Assembly (NCBI GenBank): GCA_025934635.1
Contig: JAICWX010000423.1
Coordinates: 1-6,367, forward strand
Reading direction: 5' to 3'
Origin: Streptosporangiaceae bacterium
GTDB lineage: Bacteria > Actinomycetota > Actinomycetes > Streptosporangiales > Streptosporangiaceae
DNA length: 6,367 nt
Shown here: positions 1-5,810 of the stretch, piece after piece
Layout of the letters: every line of letters starts with the position of its first letter
Numbering within the stretch: position 1 is the first letter of the stretch
Made by a program: the position numbers and the translations under genes
Notes under the pieces: model-generated
What the model was told of the DNA's origin: nothing
Databases searched by the model: none
What the model saw: the letters and a program-made list of their open reading frames with translations, nothing else

Positions 1-47
1 CCATGCTGAATATCTCTGAGCTGGGCCGGAGTGCGGCGAGGTATTCG
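1..47. other. short flank after the last gene, no feature recognised
   Basis: These 47 bases follow the stop codon of the zinc-ribbon recombinase-like gene. I see no convincing terminator hairpin, no further gene and no TTATG-NN-CAG arm like those at the other end of the module. A GCTGAATATCT at 5-15 is a weak 8-of-11 likeness to an arm and is not enough to call an element end. Confidence 0.5.
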
Positions 48-2165
48 TCAGGTCTGGTGAGGACGGCGGGTTAGCTCGGCTGCATAGCCGGACCAGTCAC
101 CTCCGGCTTGGTGCATCCACTTGGCGGCGGTCGTCTGGTGCAGGCCGAGGAGGTCAGCGAGGACCGCGGCGGGGAGGCGGGCGGCGAGGTCGAGCAGAGC
201 GGCACGTCGGCCGGTCTGGGCGTAGATGCCGAGGGCCCGCAGGCGTTCGCCGAGCGTGCTGGGGGTGATGGGGCGTCCGGGCAGGTGCCCGGGGAACAGC
301 CAGGCGGTCTGCTGCGGGGAGCCGACGCCCCGGTAGCTGCGGCCGTCGCTGATCAGCTGGAGCACGGCGTCGGCGAGCGGGCCGGGGACGGGCGTGTCGT
401 GCAGGCCGAGCCGGATGAGCGTCTGGTCGTCGCGGCGGGTGATCTGGCTGGTGGTCATGGCGGCGATCCGGGACAGCGGCTGGCCGTAGAGCAGGAGCAG
501 GCATCCGGCGACCCGGTCGGTGGGCTCGAGCGTGGGGTCGTGCAGCAGCCGGGTGGCTAGCGCCCACCGCTGGTCCTGGCTGATGGCAGGGCCGGTCGCG
601 CGTGGCGGCGCGGGTATCGTCAGCCGCTGGCAGTGGCGGCGTGAGGCAGCCCAGGCCAGGAAGTCCCTGGCCAGGCAGGCTGAGGGCCCGGTGTTCAGCC
701 ATTGGTCGACGTCGGCTTGCCCGCAGGTGGCGAGCGTGATGCCGTGGCTGCGGAGCCAGATGAGGAAGTTGGCGGCGGCGCGGATGTTGTTGCGGGCGTG
801 CGCGGTGGGGGTGCGCGGACGGGAGGTTTCCGCGGCGCTGGCGCGCAGCCGGCGCATGACCTGCCAGGTGGCGTAGGCCTGCACCAGGCGCCGGTCGGCG
901 GGCGGTTCGATCGCCTCCAGGGTCTCGGCGAGCCATTGCCCGGCACGGGCGAGTTCCTCGTCGCGGTGCGGTAGCGCCCCGGCGGCGGTGAGCATGTGCC
1001 GCAGGTAATCGGCGGCTCGCCGGCGGGGGTGGGCGTCCAGCGCGTCGTGGCTGATGGCCAGCCGGCCGGCGGCCACGTCGGCGAGCAGGCCAGCCCCGGC
1101 GCCCTTGCGCAGCCAGTTCAGCGCGCTGCGCGGCTGGCGGGCGGCGGCGGCCGCGTCGAACACGCCGCCTAGCTGCGCCGGGATGATCCCGGTCCCGGCC
1201 GACAGCAGCTGGCGGGCGCGGCGGCGCAGGCTGCACCGGCCGCAGCGGCCTTTCTCGTAGAGCTTGTCCTCGGTCCCGCAGTCCGTGCAGGCGTGGGTGA
1301 CCGGGAGTCCGGCGCAGTCCGCGCAGGTGTCAGCGGCCGGGCCGGGCGGGACGACCAGCCGCCGCTGCTGCCCGCAGCGCGCGCACGGCCCCCGGTGCTG
1401 CAGGGCCGCGCGGTAACACGGGTCGCAAACCGGTCCCTCCGGCCAGCGGGCTTCCGGCGGCCGGTCCTGCCCGCAGCGCGCGCAGGCGGCGGTGGCCCGG
1501 GGTGAGCACGAGGGGCAGATCGGCTCGCTGGTCGCCGCGTGGGCGCACGGGCGCCGCCGGTGGCATCTGCTGCAGATGGCTTCGGGCGGCCGGTAGCAGC
1601 TGGTGCAGGTGCCCGGCTGCCCATCCCGGCCGCGCGCCGCGACCGGCGCGGTCTTCCCGCACGTGCCGCATGCGCGGTGGCGGCGCGGGTCATCCCGGCG
1701 GCGGCAGACCTCGCAGACCGCCCGGCCGTGCTCGTCGAACCCGGCCGCCGGCTTGGCCTTGCCGCAGGTGGCGCAGGGCCTGGCCAGCTGCCAGGCGCGG
1801 CACCGCTGGCACACTGCGCCGCCGTCACCGCGGAACAGCGGCTTGCCGGCCCGGCCGCAGACCGTGCACGCCGGGATGGCCAGGACGGCGGAGCCGCGGG
1901 CGATCAGCTCGAGGGCCAGCCGCCCGGCGACCGGCGGCGCTCCGGCCCTCAGCGCTGCGGGATCGGCGGTCAGCGCGTCCGCGAGGTTCCGCAGGGCCTG
2001 CCCGCCCGGGGCGGCCGCGTCGACCGCGGCCTCGATCACCGCTGCGGGCAGTGACGGGTCCGCCGCCGCGACCGCCGCGACCACCGTCTCCCGGCGGCAG
2101 CGGGGGCACGGCCGGCCGCCGGGCGGCCAGGCCAGCTCGTGCCCGGCCGGGCAGTGACCGGCCAC
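48..2165 (-). CDS. zinc-ribbon array fused to a degenerate tyrosine recombinase-like domain
   Basis: The predicted protein has 705 residues. Residues 5-23 form an N-terminal Cys/His cluster (CPAGH then CPRC). Residues 100-311 hold seven tandem zinc ribbons, each a CxxC pair followed after about 11-17 residues by a second CxxC pair (for example C100/C103 with C119/C122, and C131/C134 with C151/C154). From about 440 on it resembles a tyrosine recombinase: a helical core-binding segment (HARNNIRAAANFLIWL), then a catalytic-like fold. The catalytic residues look lost: the first Arg is Gln in LLLYGQPLSRI, and the nucleophile position is Trp in TAAKWMHQAG. I infer a DNA-binding helper of the two upstream recombinases rather than an enzyme. 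The GTG at 2165 was chosen because it is 5 nt past the HTH gene's stop. The frame stays open to 2570, but an earlier start would overlap the HTH gene heavily. The Shine-Dalgarno is weak, so translation probably depends on coupling. Confidence 0.8.
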   Translation of the reverse strand: MAGHCPAGHELAWPPGGRPCPRCRRETVVAAVAAADPSLPAAVIEAAVDAAAPGGQALRNLADALTADPAALRAGAPPVAGRLALELIARGSAVLAIPACTVCGRAGKPLFRGDGGAVCQRCRAWQLARPCATCGKAKPAAGFDEHGRAVCEVCRRRDDPRRHRACGTCGKTAPVAARGRDGQPGTCTSCYRPPEAICSRCHRRRPCAHAATSEPICPSCSPRATAACARCGQDRPPEARWPEGPVCDPCYRAALQHRGPCARCGQQRRLVVPPGPAADTCADCAGLPVTHACTDCGTEDKLYEKGRCGRCSLRRRARQLLSAGTGIIPAQLGGVFDAAAAARQPRSALNWLRKGAGAGLLADVAAGRLAISHDALDAHPRRRAADYLRHMLTAAGALPHRDEELARAGQWLAETLEAIEPPADRRLVQAYATWQVMRRLRASAAETSRPRTPTAHARNNIRAAANFLIWLRSHGITLATCGQADVDQWLNTGPSACLARDFLAWAASRRHCQRLTIPAPPRATGPAISQDQRWALATRLLHDPTLEPTDRVAGCLLLLYGQPLSRIAAMTTSQITRRDDQTLIRLGLHDTPVPGPLADAVLQLISDGRSYRGVGSPQQTAWLFPGHLPGRPITPSTLGERLRALGIYAQTGRRAALLDLAARLPAAVLADLLGLHQTTAAKWMHQAGGDWSGYAAELTRRPHQT

Positions 2166-2170
2166 GGCCG

Positions 2171-2506
2171 CTACCCGCGGGCGGTGCCGGTCACCCGGGC
2201 ACGCACCGGCAGGGGCAGCGGCCCGTCGCCCGTTGCGGCGGGCCCGGCGGCCGCCACGCCGCCGGCGCCGGCAACAGTGACAGGCTCGACCAGATCGCCG
2301 GGCTGACAGCCCAGGATGTCGCACAGCGCCGCCAGCGTGGCCAGGCTGAGCCGCTCCGGGACGCCGGTGACCAGCCGGTAGACCTGCTCGCGGGACAGCG
2401 CGACGCCGCGCTCGGCCAGCAGCGGCCGCAGTTGCGTGGTGGCGTACATGTCCTGGCCGGCCATCAGCCGCCGCAGGTGCCACCGGTAGCCGATCGTCCT
2501 GGCCAT
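2171..2506 (-). CDS. small Cro/CI-type helix-turn-helix protein
   Basis: The protein has 111 residues. Residues 5-73 fit the HTH_26-like Cro/CI family: a first helix YRWHLRRLMA, a stretch ending in LLAERGVALSREQVYRLVTG that holds the helix-turn-helix, then LSLATLAALCDILGCQPGDLVEP, the usual closing helix and turn of this family. The tail from about 78 is rich in Ala, Gly and Pro and looks disordered. Its ATG shares one base with the stop of the preceding recombinase (TAATG), which decides the start and implies translational coupling. A GGAGAGG about 10 nt upstream can serve as ribosome binding site. Such proteins usually repress their own operon. Here it may instead be a directionality or accessory factor for the recombinases; the sequence does not decide between these. 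Confidence 0.85.
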   Translation of the reverse strand: MARTIGYRWHLRRLMAGQDMYATTQLRPLLAERGVALSREQVYRLVTGVPERLSLATLAALCDILGCQPGDLVEPVTVAGAGGVAAAGPAATGDGPLPLPVRARVTGTARG

Positions 2507-3591
2507 TACCTGCCGTCCTCTCCGCCGAACGCGCGGGCCAGCGCGGAGCGCAGCATCCGGTTCCGCGCATCTTGCCCGACCGTCGTATACGCAGCCGTCG
2601 TCGACGCCCACGAGTGCCCCGCCTGCTGCTGCACGAACAGCGGATCAGCGCCGTCCTCGATCAGGTGCGAGACATACGAATGCCGCAGGCAGTGCACCGG
2701 CAGCTCGCGCGGCAGCCCGGCCGCCTTGCGCCAGGCCGCGAACCGCTCATCGACCGAGCGGGGTGAGATCCGCTCCCCGCGCTCGGTCAGCCACAGCGCC
2801 GGATGAGACGGCACCCCCCAGCGGGGCCGCACCTGGTCGATGTACTGCGCCAGCGCCTCGGCCGCCCACGGCATCACGGTGGCCACCGCCCGGCGGCGCG
2901 GCGGGCTGCCCCGCATCGCCTTGCCGTAACGCACATGGCACACCCCGAAGCTGCCCAGTTCCGGAGCGGCAGGGTTCGGCGCGAAATCGGCCACGTCCAG
3001 CATCGCCGCCTCCCGGCGGCGCAGCCCCCACCCGTAGATCACCTTGAACAGCGTCGCGTCGCGGAACCCGGCCAGCCACCCCTTGCGCCCCGAGGCCGCC
3101 GCCTTCTCCACGTGATCATCGGCCGCGTCGAAGAGCGCCTGCAGCTCGGCCCGGGTCAGCGGCCGCCGCTCCGCCCGGCCCTCGTAATCGGCGACGTGCG
3201 CCGCGGTGTTCCGCTCCCAGAACACCTGCACCGGCACCGCCCCGGCACGCTGCTCGCACTCGCTGACCCACCCGTAGCGTGGATCGCACACATACTCCAG
3301 GAACAGCGCCAGCGCCCCCTGATACGAGCGGACCGTCGAATGCGCCCACCCGCCCGACGCGATCCACGCCTCGGCCTGCGCCGCCGTCCACTGCCACGGC
3401 CAGCACCCGGTGAACGCGGCGAACTGGCGCACCACCCGCTCCCGCTCGCCGGTCAGCCGGACCGTCAGCCGGCGCGCCTGCTGCTGACGCCGCCACCCCG
3501 CCAGCATCTCCTCCAGCAGCGCCGCACCCGCCGATACCGGCGCCGCGCCGTCCGCGGCAACCAGCGCCAGCGGCCCCCGCCGTGCCCCCAT
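2506..3591 (-). CDS. tyrosine recombinase, catalytically complete
   Basis: The protein has 361 residues. The N-terminal part (about 25-110) is a SAM-like core-binding domain (RERVVRQFAAFTG, then STVRSYQGALALFLEYV). The catalytic domain spans about 145-345 with every expected residue: R191 in YGWGLRRRE, K224 in VRYGKAMRG, H300 and R303 in HCLRH, H326 in QAGHSW, and the nucleophile Y335 in TTAAYTTV. Such enzymes cut and rejoin DNA at paired sites through a 3'-phosphotyrosine link. The start at 3591 was chosen over an ATG 18 nt upstream because a GGAGG at 3599-3603 sits 7 nt before it. Its stop overlaps the HTH start. It is the only intact recombinase in the window. The length is close to Tn554 TnpA, but the exact subfamily needs a phylogeny. 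Confidence 0.93.
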   Translation of the reverse strand: MGARRGPLALVAADGAAPVSAGAALLEEMLAGWRRQQQARRLTVRLTGERERVVRQFAAFTGCWPWQWTAAQAEAWIASGGWAHSTVRSYQGALALFLEYVCDPRYGWVSECEQRAGAVPVQVFWERNTAAHVADYEGRAERRPLTRAELQALFDAADDHVEKAAASGRKGWLAGFRDATLFKVIYGWGLRRREAAMLDVADFAPNPAAPELGSFGVCHVRYGKAMRGSPPRRRAVATVMPWAAEALAQYIDQVRPRWGVPSHPALWLTERGERISPRSVDERFAAWRKAAGLPRELPVHCLRHSYVSHLIEDGADPLFVQQQAGHSWASTTAAYTTVGQDARNRMLRSALARAFGGEDGR

Positions 3592-3598
3592 CCAGCCC

Positions 3599-3603
3599 CC
3601 TCC
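3599..3603 (-). promoter_or_regulatory. ribosome binding site of the intact recombinase
   Basis: GGAGG on the minus strand lies 7 nt before the ATG at 3589-3591. It settles the choice between two in-frame ATG codons, because the upstream ATG at 3609 has no comparable site before it. Confidence 0.75.
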
Positions 3604-3630
3604 GCGCATGCGCCGAACGCATCAACTGGT

Positions 3631-3680
3631 CACCCAGCGCAACCGATCTGGATGCCACATCCTGCCATCCAGCGCAACCG
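3631..3680 (+). repeat. 15-bp direct repeat with an embedded inverted repeat
   Basis: CACCCAGCGCAACCG at 3631-3645 recurs as CATCCAGCGCAACCG at 3666-3680, 14 of 15 identical and 35 bp apart. Overlapping it, CTGGATG at 3648-3654 and CATCCAG at 3666-3672 form a perfect inverted repeat with an 11-base loop. It could be a protein-binding site or the trace of a duplication at a junction. I cannot tell which. Confidence 0.6.
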
Positions 3681-3721
3681 GGAGCCAGAACCCCAGCCCT
3701 AGCCGCGTGTCCCGCGCCCCG

Positions 3722-4900
3722 TCAGCCAGCCAGACCTGACGCCCGTAACGCCGCAGCCCTTACGGCGCCTGCCCCACGCCGGAGACGGAATGATGCATCT
3801 GATGCAACTCCGCGCCCTTTCAGCCGGGTGGCCAGCGAATGCCTGAGCGAGTGCATGCCATGACGGCGCTTGTCGCTCACCGGCACGTGCGCGGCCCGGG
3901 CGTGCTTGACCAGGATCTGATGCAGATGGTCCTGGTCGGAGAACGGCCCGACCGGCGCGTGGTGCCGCAAGAACACCTGCGGGCAGTCACTGGCAGGCCG
4001 GCCATGGCGGATGTAGTCGATCACCGCCCAGCCGACATCCTTCAGCAGCGGCAGCTGCACCGGGTCGCCGGTCTTGGCCTGCGTCACCAGCAGCTGGTTG
4101 CCAGGCCAGTCGAAATCAGCGAACTCGAGCCGGCGTATGTCGGCGCCGCGCAGGCCCAGCCTGGCGACCAGCAAGATGATCGCGTAATCCCGTTTCCCGC
4201 ACGGGTTGTCCCGGTCGATCGCCTCCACGATCCGGGCGACCTCACCCGGACCCCACACCGACGGGATCCTGGCCTGCCGGGACGAGCGCACCGCCGGCAC
4301 CGCGTCCAGGCAGCCGGCATCCACCAGGCCGGCGCCCGAAGCGAACTGCAGGAACGACCGGACCGCGCACAGCTTCTGCTCGACCGTCTTGAACTGGTAG
4401 CCGGCCAGCGTGGCGACGAACGCGCTGATCGTCGCGGCGTCACAGCTCGCCAGCCCGCCGCGCGTCGCGGTAAACGCGACGAACTCCCCGGCCAGCGTCC
4501 CGTAGGTCCGCACCGTCGAGAACGACCGCCCCGAAGAGCGCAGGTGCGCCTGGAACGCCGTGATCACCTCGGCACCCGCGGCGTCCAGCTTGCTCACCGA
4601 CCGGCTATAACGCCGCAGCACCGCCCCGTGTGCCTGGTACTCGCCGAGCATCGCGGCGACCCTGAACAGATAGATGTCGTTCGGCTTCAGGGTGCCGGCC
4701 TGCTCCTTGGCGAAGAAGCCGCACGCCTGGTCGACCCACGCCATCGCAGCGTCCAGGGAGAACTCCTCGATGCCGAGCGCATCGAAATGGTTCTGCATCC
4801 GGCGCCAGCAGCGCCGGTACCAGATCATCGTCGCGTCCTTGTAACCAAGACGCTGCAACTCCGCGTCCAGGTCCCGCACCAGCGCCGACAAGGCAGACAT
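3722..4900 (-). pseudogene. tyrosine recombinase truncated at its C-terminus
   Basis: The reading frame gives 392 residues. An N-terminal core-binding region (about 115-205, including FSTVRTYGTLAGEFVAFT) is followed by a catalytic domain with R251 in ARLGLRGADI, K276 in TQAKTGD, and H350/R353 in HSLRHSLATRL. The homology then stops at about residue 360. The following residues (KGRGVASDASFRLRRGAGAV and on) are Arg/Ala-rich and lack the GH motif and the nucleophilic Tyr, which should follow within about 35-40 residues. The enzyme therefore cannot form the covalent DNA link. The missing part is not in another frame nearby, so this is replacement or deletion, not a simple frameshift. The start at 4900 is preferred over the ATG at 4966 because GGAGGT lies 8 nt upstream of it. 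It is probably the first gene of the recombinase operon. It could still bind DNA or act as a non-cutting partner. Confidence 0.85.
3791..3808 (+). repeat. tandem 9-bp repeat near the recombinase break point
   Basis: TGATGCATC is followed directly by TGATGCAAC, 8 of 9 identical. It lies about 12 bp past the point where recombinase homology ends (about 3820) and may mark the rearrangement junction. A short repeat like this can also occur by chance. Confidence 0.45.
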
Positions 4901-4908
4901 GACAGCTG

Positions 4909-4914
4909 ACCTCC
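4909..4914 (-). promoter_or_regulatory. ribosome binding site of the truncated recombinase
   Basis: A strong GGAGGT sits 8 nt upstream of the ATG at 4898-4900. It fixes the start and rules out the longer frame from 4966, whose extra 22 residues overlap likely regulatory DNA. Confidence 0.8.
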
Positions 4915-4926
4915 GATCATGAAGAC

Positions 4927-4941
4927 CCGGCACCATGCCGG
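4927..4941. repeat. small inverted repeat in the operon leader
   Basis: CCGGCA and TGCCGG form a perfect 6-bp stem around CCA. It lies 27 bp upstream of the first recombinase start and could fold in the leader RNA or bind a protein. Its role is not known. Confidence 0.4.
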
Positions 4942-4946
4942 TCCGC

Positions 4947-4960
4947 ATGATCAAGATCAT
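4947..4960. promoter_or_regulatory. 14-bp near-perfect palindrome, possible operator
   Basis: ATGATC-AA-GATCAT is a perfect inverted repeat around two central bases. It lies between the proposed promoter and the first recombinase gene, a usual place for a repressor site. The natural candidate to bind it is the HTH protein encoded in the same operon. That link is inference. Confidence 0.4.
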
Positions 4961-4964
4961 CAGC

Positions 4965-4994
4965 ATGTTATGCGCAGCGGTCGATCCCCGTCAT
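4965..4994 (-). promoter_or_regulatory. possible promoter of the recombinase operon
   Basis: On the minus strand ATGACG (4994-4989) and TAACAT (4970-4965) each match 4 of 6 bases of the sigma-70-type -35 and -10 consensus, with 18 bp between them. The -10 overlaps the arm repeat at 4968-4978, so recombinase binding could block transcription. The match is modest and actinomycete promoters are variable. Confidence 0.3.
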
Positions 4995-5075
4995 CGCCCT
5001 CACCAGGGACATCAGGACGACGCTGCGCATAATCCCGCACTGTTCATAAGGCGGCTTATGTTCAGCTGAACATAA
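4968..5075. repeat. cluster of five dif-like recombinase arm repeats
   Basis: Five 11-bp arms share TTATG-NN-CAG. As read on the plus strand they are TTATGCGCAGC (4968-4978), GCTGCGCATAA (5022-5032), ACTGTTCATAA (5039-5049), TTATGTTCAGC (5056-5066) and GCTGAACATAA (5065-5075). Arms two and three, and arms three and four, are each separated by exactly 6 bp (5033-5038 and 5050-5055). Arms three and four face each other, giving the 11-6-11 inverted layout of a tyrosine-recombinase core site, with the inner CATAA...TTATG bases shared with XerCD dif sites. Arms four and five merge into a perfect 20-bp palindrome at 5056-5075. I found no other copy in the window. The repeats are seen directly. Their use by the neighbouring recombinases is inference. 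Confidence 0.8.
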
Positions 5076-5810
5076 CGACCCCTGGGGGGTTCCGGCGCTG
5101 GTGTTCTCCAGCGCGCCGTCCTCGCGCAGGATGCCCGCTTTCAGGAACGCCTTTACCAGGGCCAGGACGCGCTTGTCCCCGACGCGTGCCCGCACCCGGT
5201 TCATGAGGCCGACATGCGAGATTTCGTCGAAGCAGGCTTTGATGTCGCCCTCGACCACCCACTCGTAATTCCTGTTGTGGGAGGCCAGGTAGCGCACCTC
5301 GGCCACCGCGTCCCAGGCCCGCCGGTTCGGGCGGAACCCGTAGGAGCAGGGCAGGAAGTCCGCCTCGAAGACGGGCTCCAGCACCAGTTTCAGCGCTGCC
5401 TGCACCACTCTGTCACGGACAGTGGCTATCCCCAGCCGCCTCTTCTTCGAGGTGCCCGGCTTGGGGATCATCCGTTCCCGCACGGGAAGCGGGCGGAAGC
5501 TGCGCGCCTTCAGTGCCTCGCGCAGCCCGCCGACGAGAGTTTCCACGCCCACGGTGTTCTCAACATGCCAGGCGGTCATCCCGTCGACCCCGGCGGACCG
5601 GGCGCCCCGGTTGCCCCGCACGCGATACCACGCCACCCGGAGGAAGGCGGGATCGCAGACGAGGTTATACAGATCATCGAACCTGCGGCCAGGATCGCTC
5701 CTTGCCCATTGGTGCAGCTTGGCCTGGATCTCCAGTACCCGCCGCTCGGCCGCCCACAAGGCGGGGTCGCGCGCCAGATCGCCGGTATTCACCAGCGTCA
5801 CTCCCGGCAT
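4968..5810 (-). pseudogene. ltrA: group II intron reverse transcriptase/maturase, N-terminal fragment
   Basis: The open frame gives 280 residues, of which about 1-245 belong to the group II intron-encoded protein. Visible blocks are FRPLPVRERMIPKPG and KKRRLGIATVRDRVVQAALKLVLEPVFE (RT0-RT2 region), CSYGFRPNRRAWDAV, EGDIKACFDEI with the first catalytic Asp at 189, and TPQG at 241-244. The YADD motif, the X/maturase domain and any endonuclease domain are missing, so it has no polymerase or splicing function. From about residue 246 the frame runs through the arm repeats, and its TAA stop lies inside the arm at 4968-4978. The start at 5810 has a GGGAGG 8 nt upstream (5819-5824), which is better than the longer frame from 5918. 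Full-length relatives are about 400-600 residues. The ltrA symbol is used in the family sense only. Confidence 0.9.

Larger units (their letters stand above)
3592..3721. other. non-coding gap between the first two recombinase genes
   Basis: The other genes of this module overlap or nearly touch, so a 130-bp gap here is out of keeping. Reading all three minus frames across 3610-3820 gives nothing like the missing recombinase C-terminus, only short frames with early stops. The gap holds a 15-bp direct repeat and a 7-bp inverted repeat, listed separately. Together with the odd tail of the first recombinase (from about 3820 down) it looks like sequence that replaced the original gene junction. 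Confidence 0.5.
48..5075 (-). mobile_element. recombinase-trio integrative element (Tn554/RIT-like), one end visible
   Basis: The stretch holds three tyrosine-recombinase-type genes and one HTH gene, all on the minus strand, with no unrelated cargo gene seen. One boundary is supported: group II intron reverse-transcriptase homology stops at about 5076 and the first recombinase arm repeat starts at 5075. The opposite boundary is not visible, so 48 is only the end of the last gene. Known relatives in layout are Tn554 (tnpA, tnpB, tnpC) and Recombinase-in-Trio elements, where three recombinases work together on insertion. It being a single insertion is my inference. The first recombinase is broken, so this copy may no longer move by itself. 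Confidence 0.6.

Noticed and set aside
1230..2110. Regularly spaced similar segments, as in a repeat or CRISPR array
   Set aside because: The periodicity comes from the CxxC codons of the tandem zinc ribbons. The nucleotide sequence between them differs and there are no constant repeats with unique spacers.
2166..2570. N-terminal extension of the zinc-ribbon gene
   Set aside because: It would overlap the whole HTH gene and the end of the intact recombinase. The added residues are Arg/Ala/Gly-rich shadow coding, and the GTG at 2165 fits the operon spacing.
1502..2806. Long plus-strand open frame of 434 codons
   Set aside because: It is Arg/Pro/Ala-rich with no family likeness and lies antisense across the zinc-ribbon and HTH genes. 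Long shadow frames are common at this GC content.
3839..4909. Plus-strand open frame of 356 codons
   Set aside because: It mirrors the truncated recombinase, whose motifs and ribosome binding site are clear. The plus product is His/Arg-rich without domains.
5039..5066. The chromosomal dif site of the host
   Set aside because: The inner arm bases match, but the outer bases differ from the dif sites I know. The extra phased arms and the position next to recombinase genes at an intron break fit an element-specific site better. A genome-wide check would settle it.
5056..5075. Rho-independent terminator from the 20-bp palindrome
   Set aside because: The palindrome has no loop, is AT-rich at its ends and is not followed by a T run on either strand. 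It is better explained by two overlapping arm repeats.
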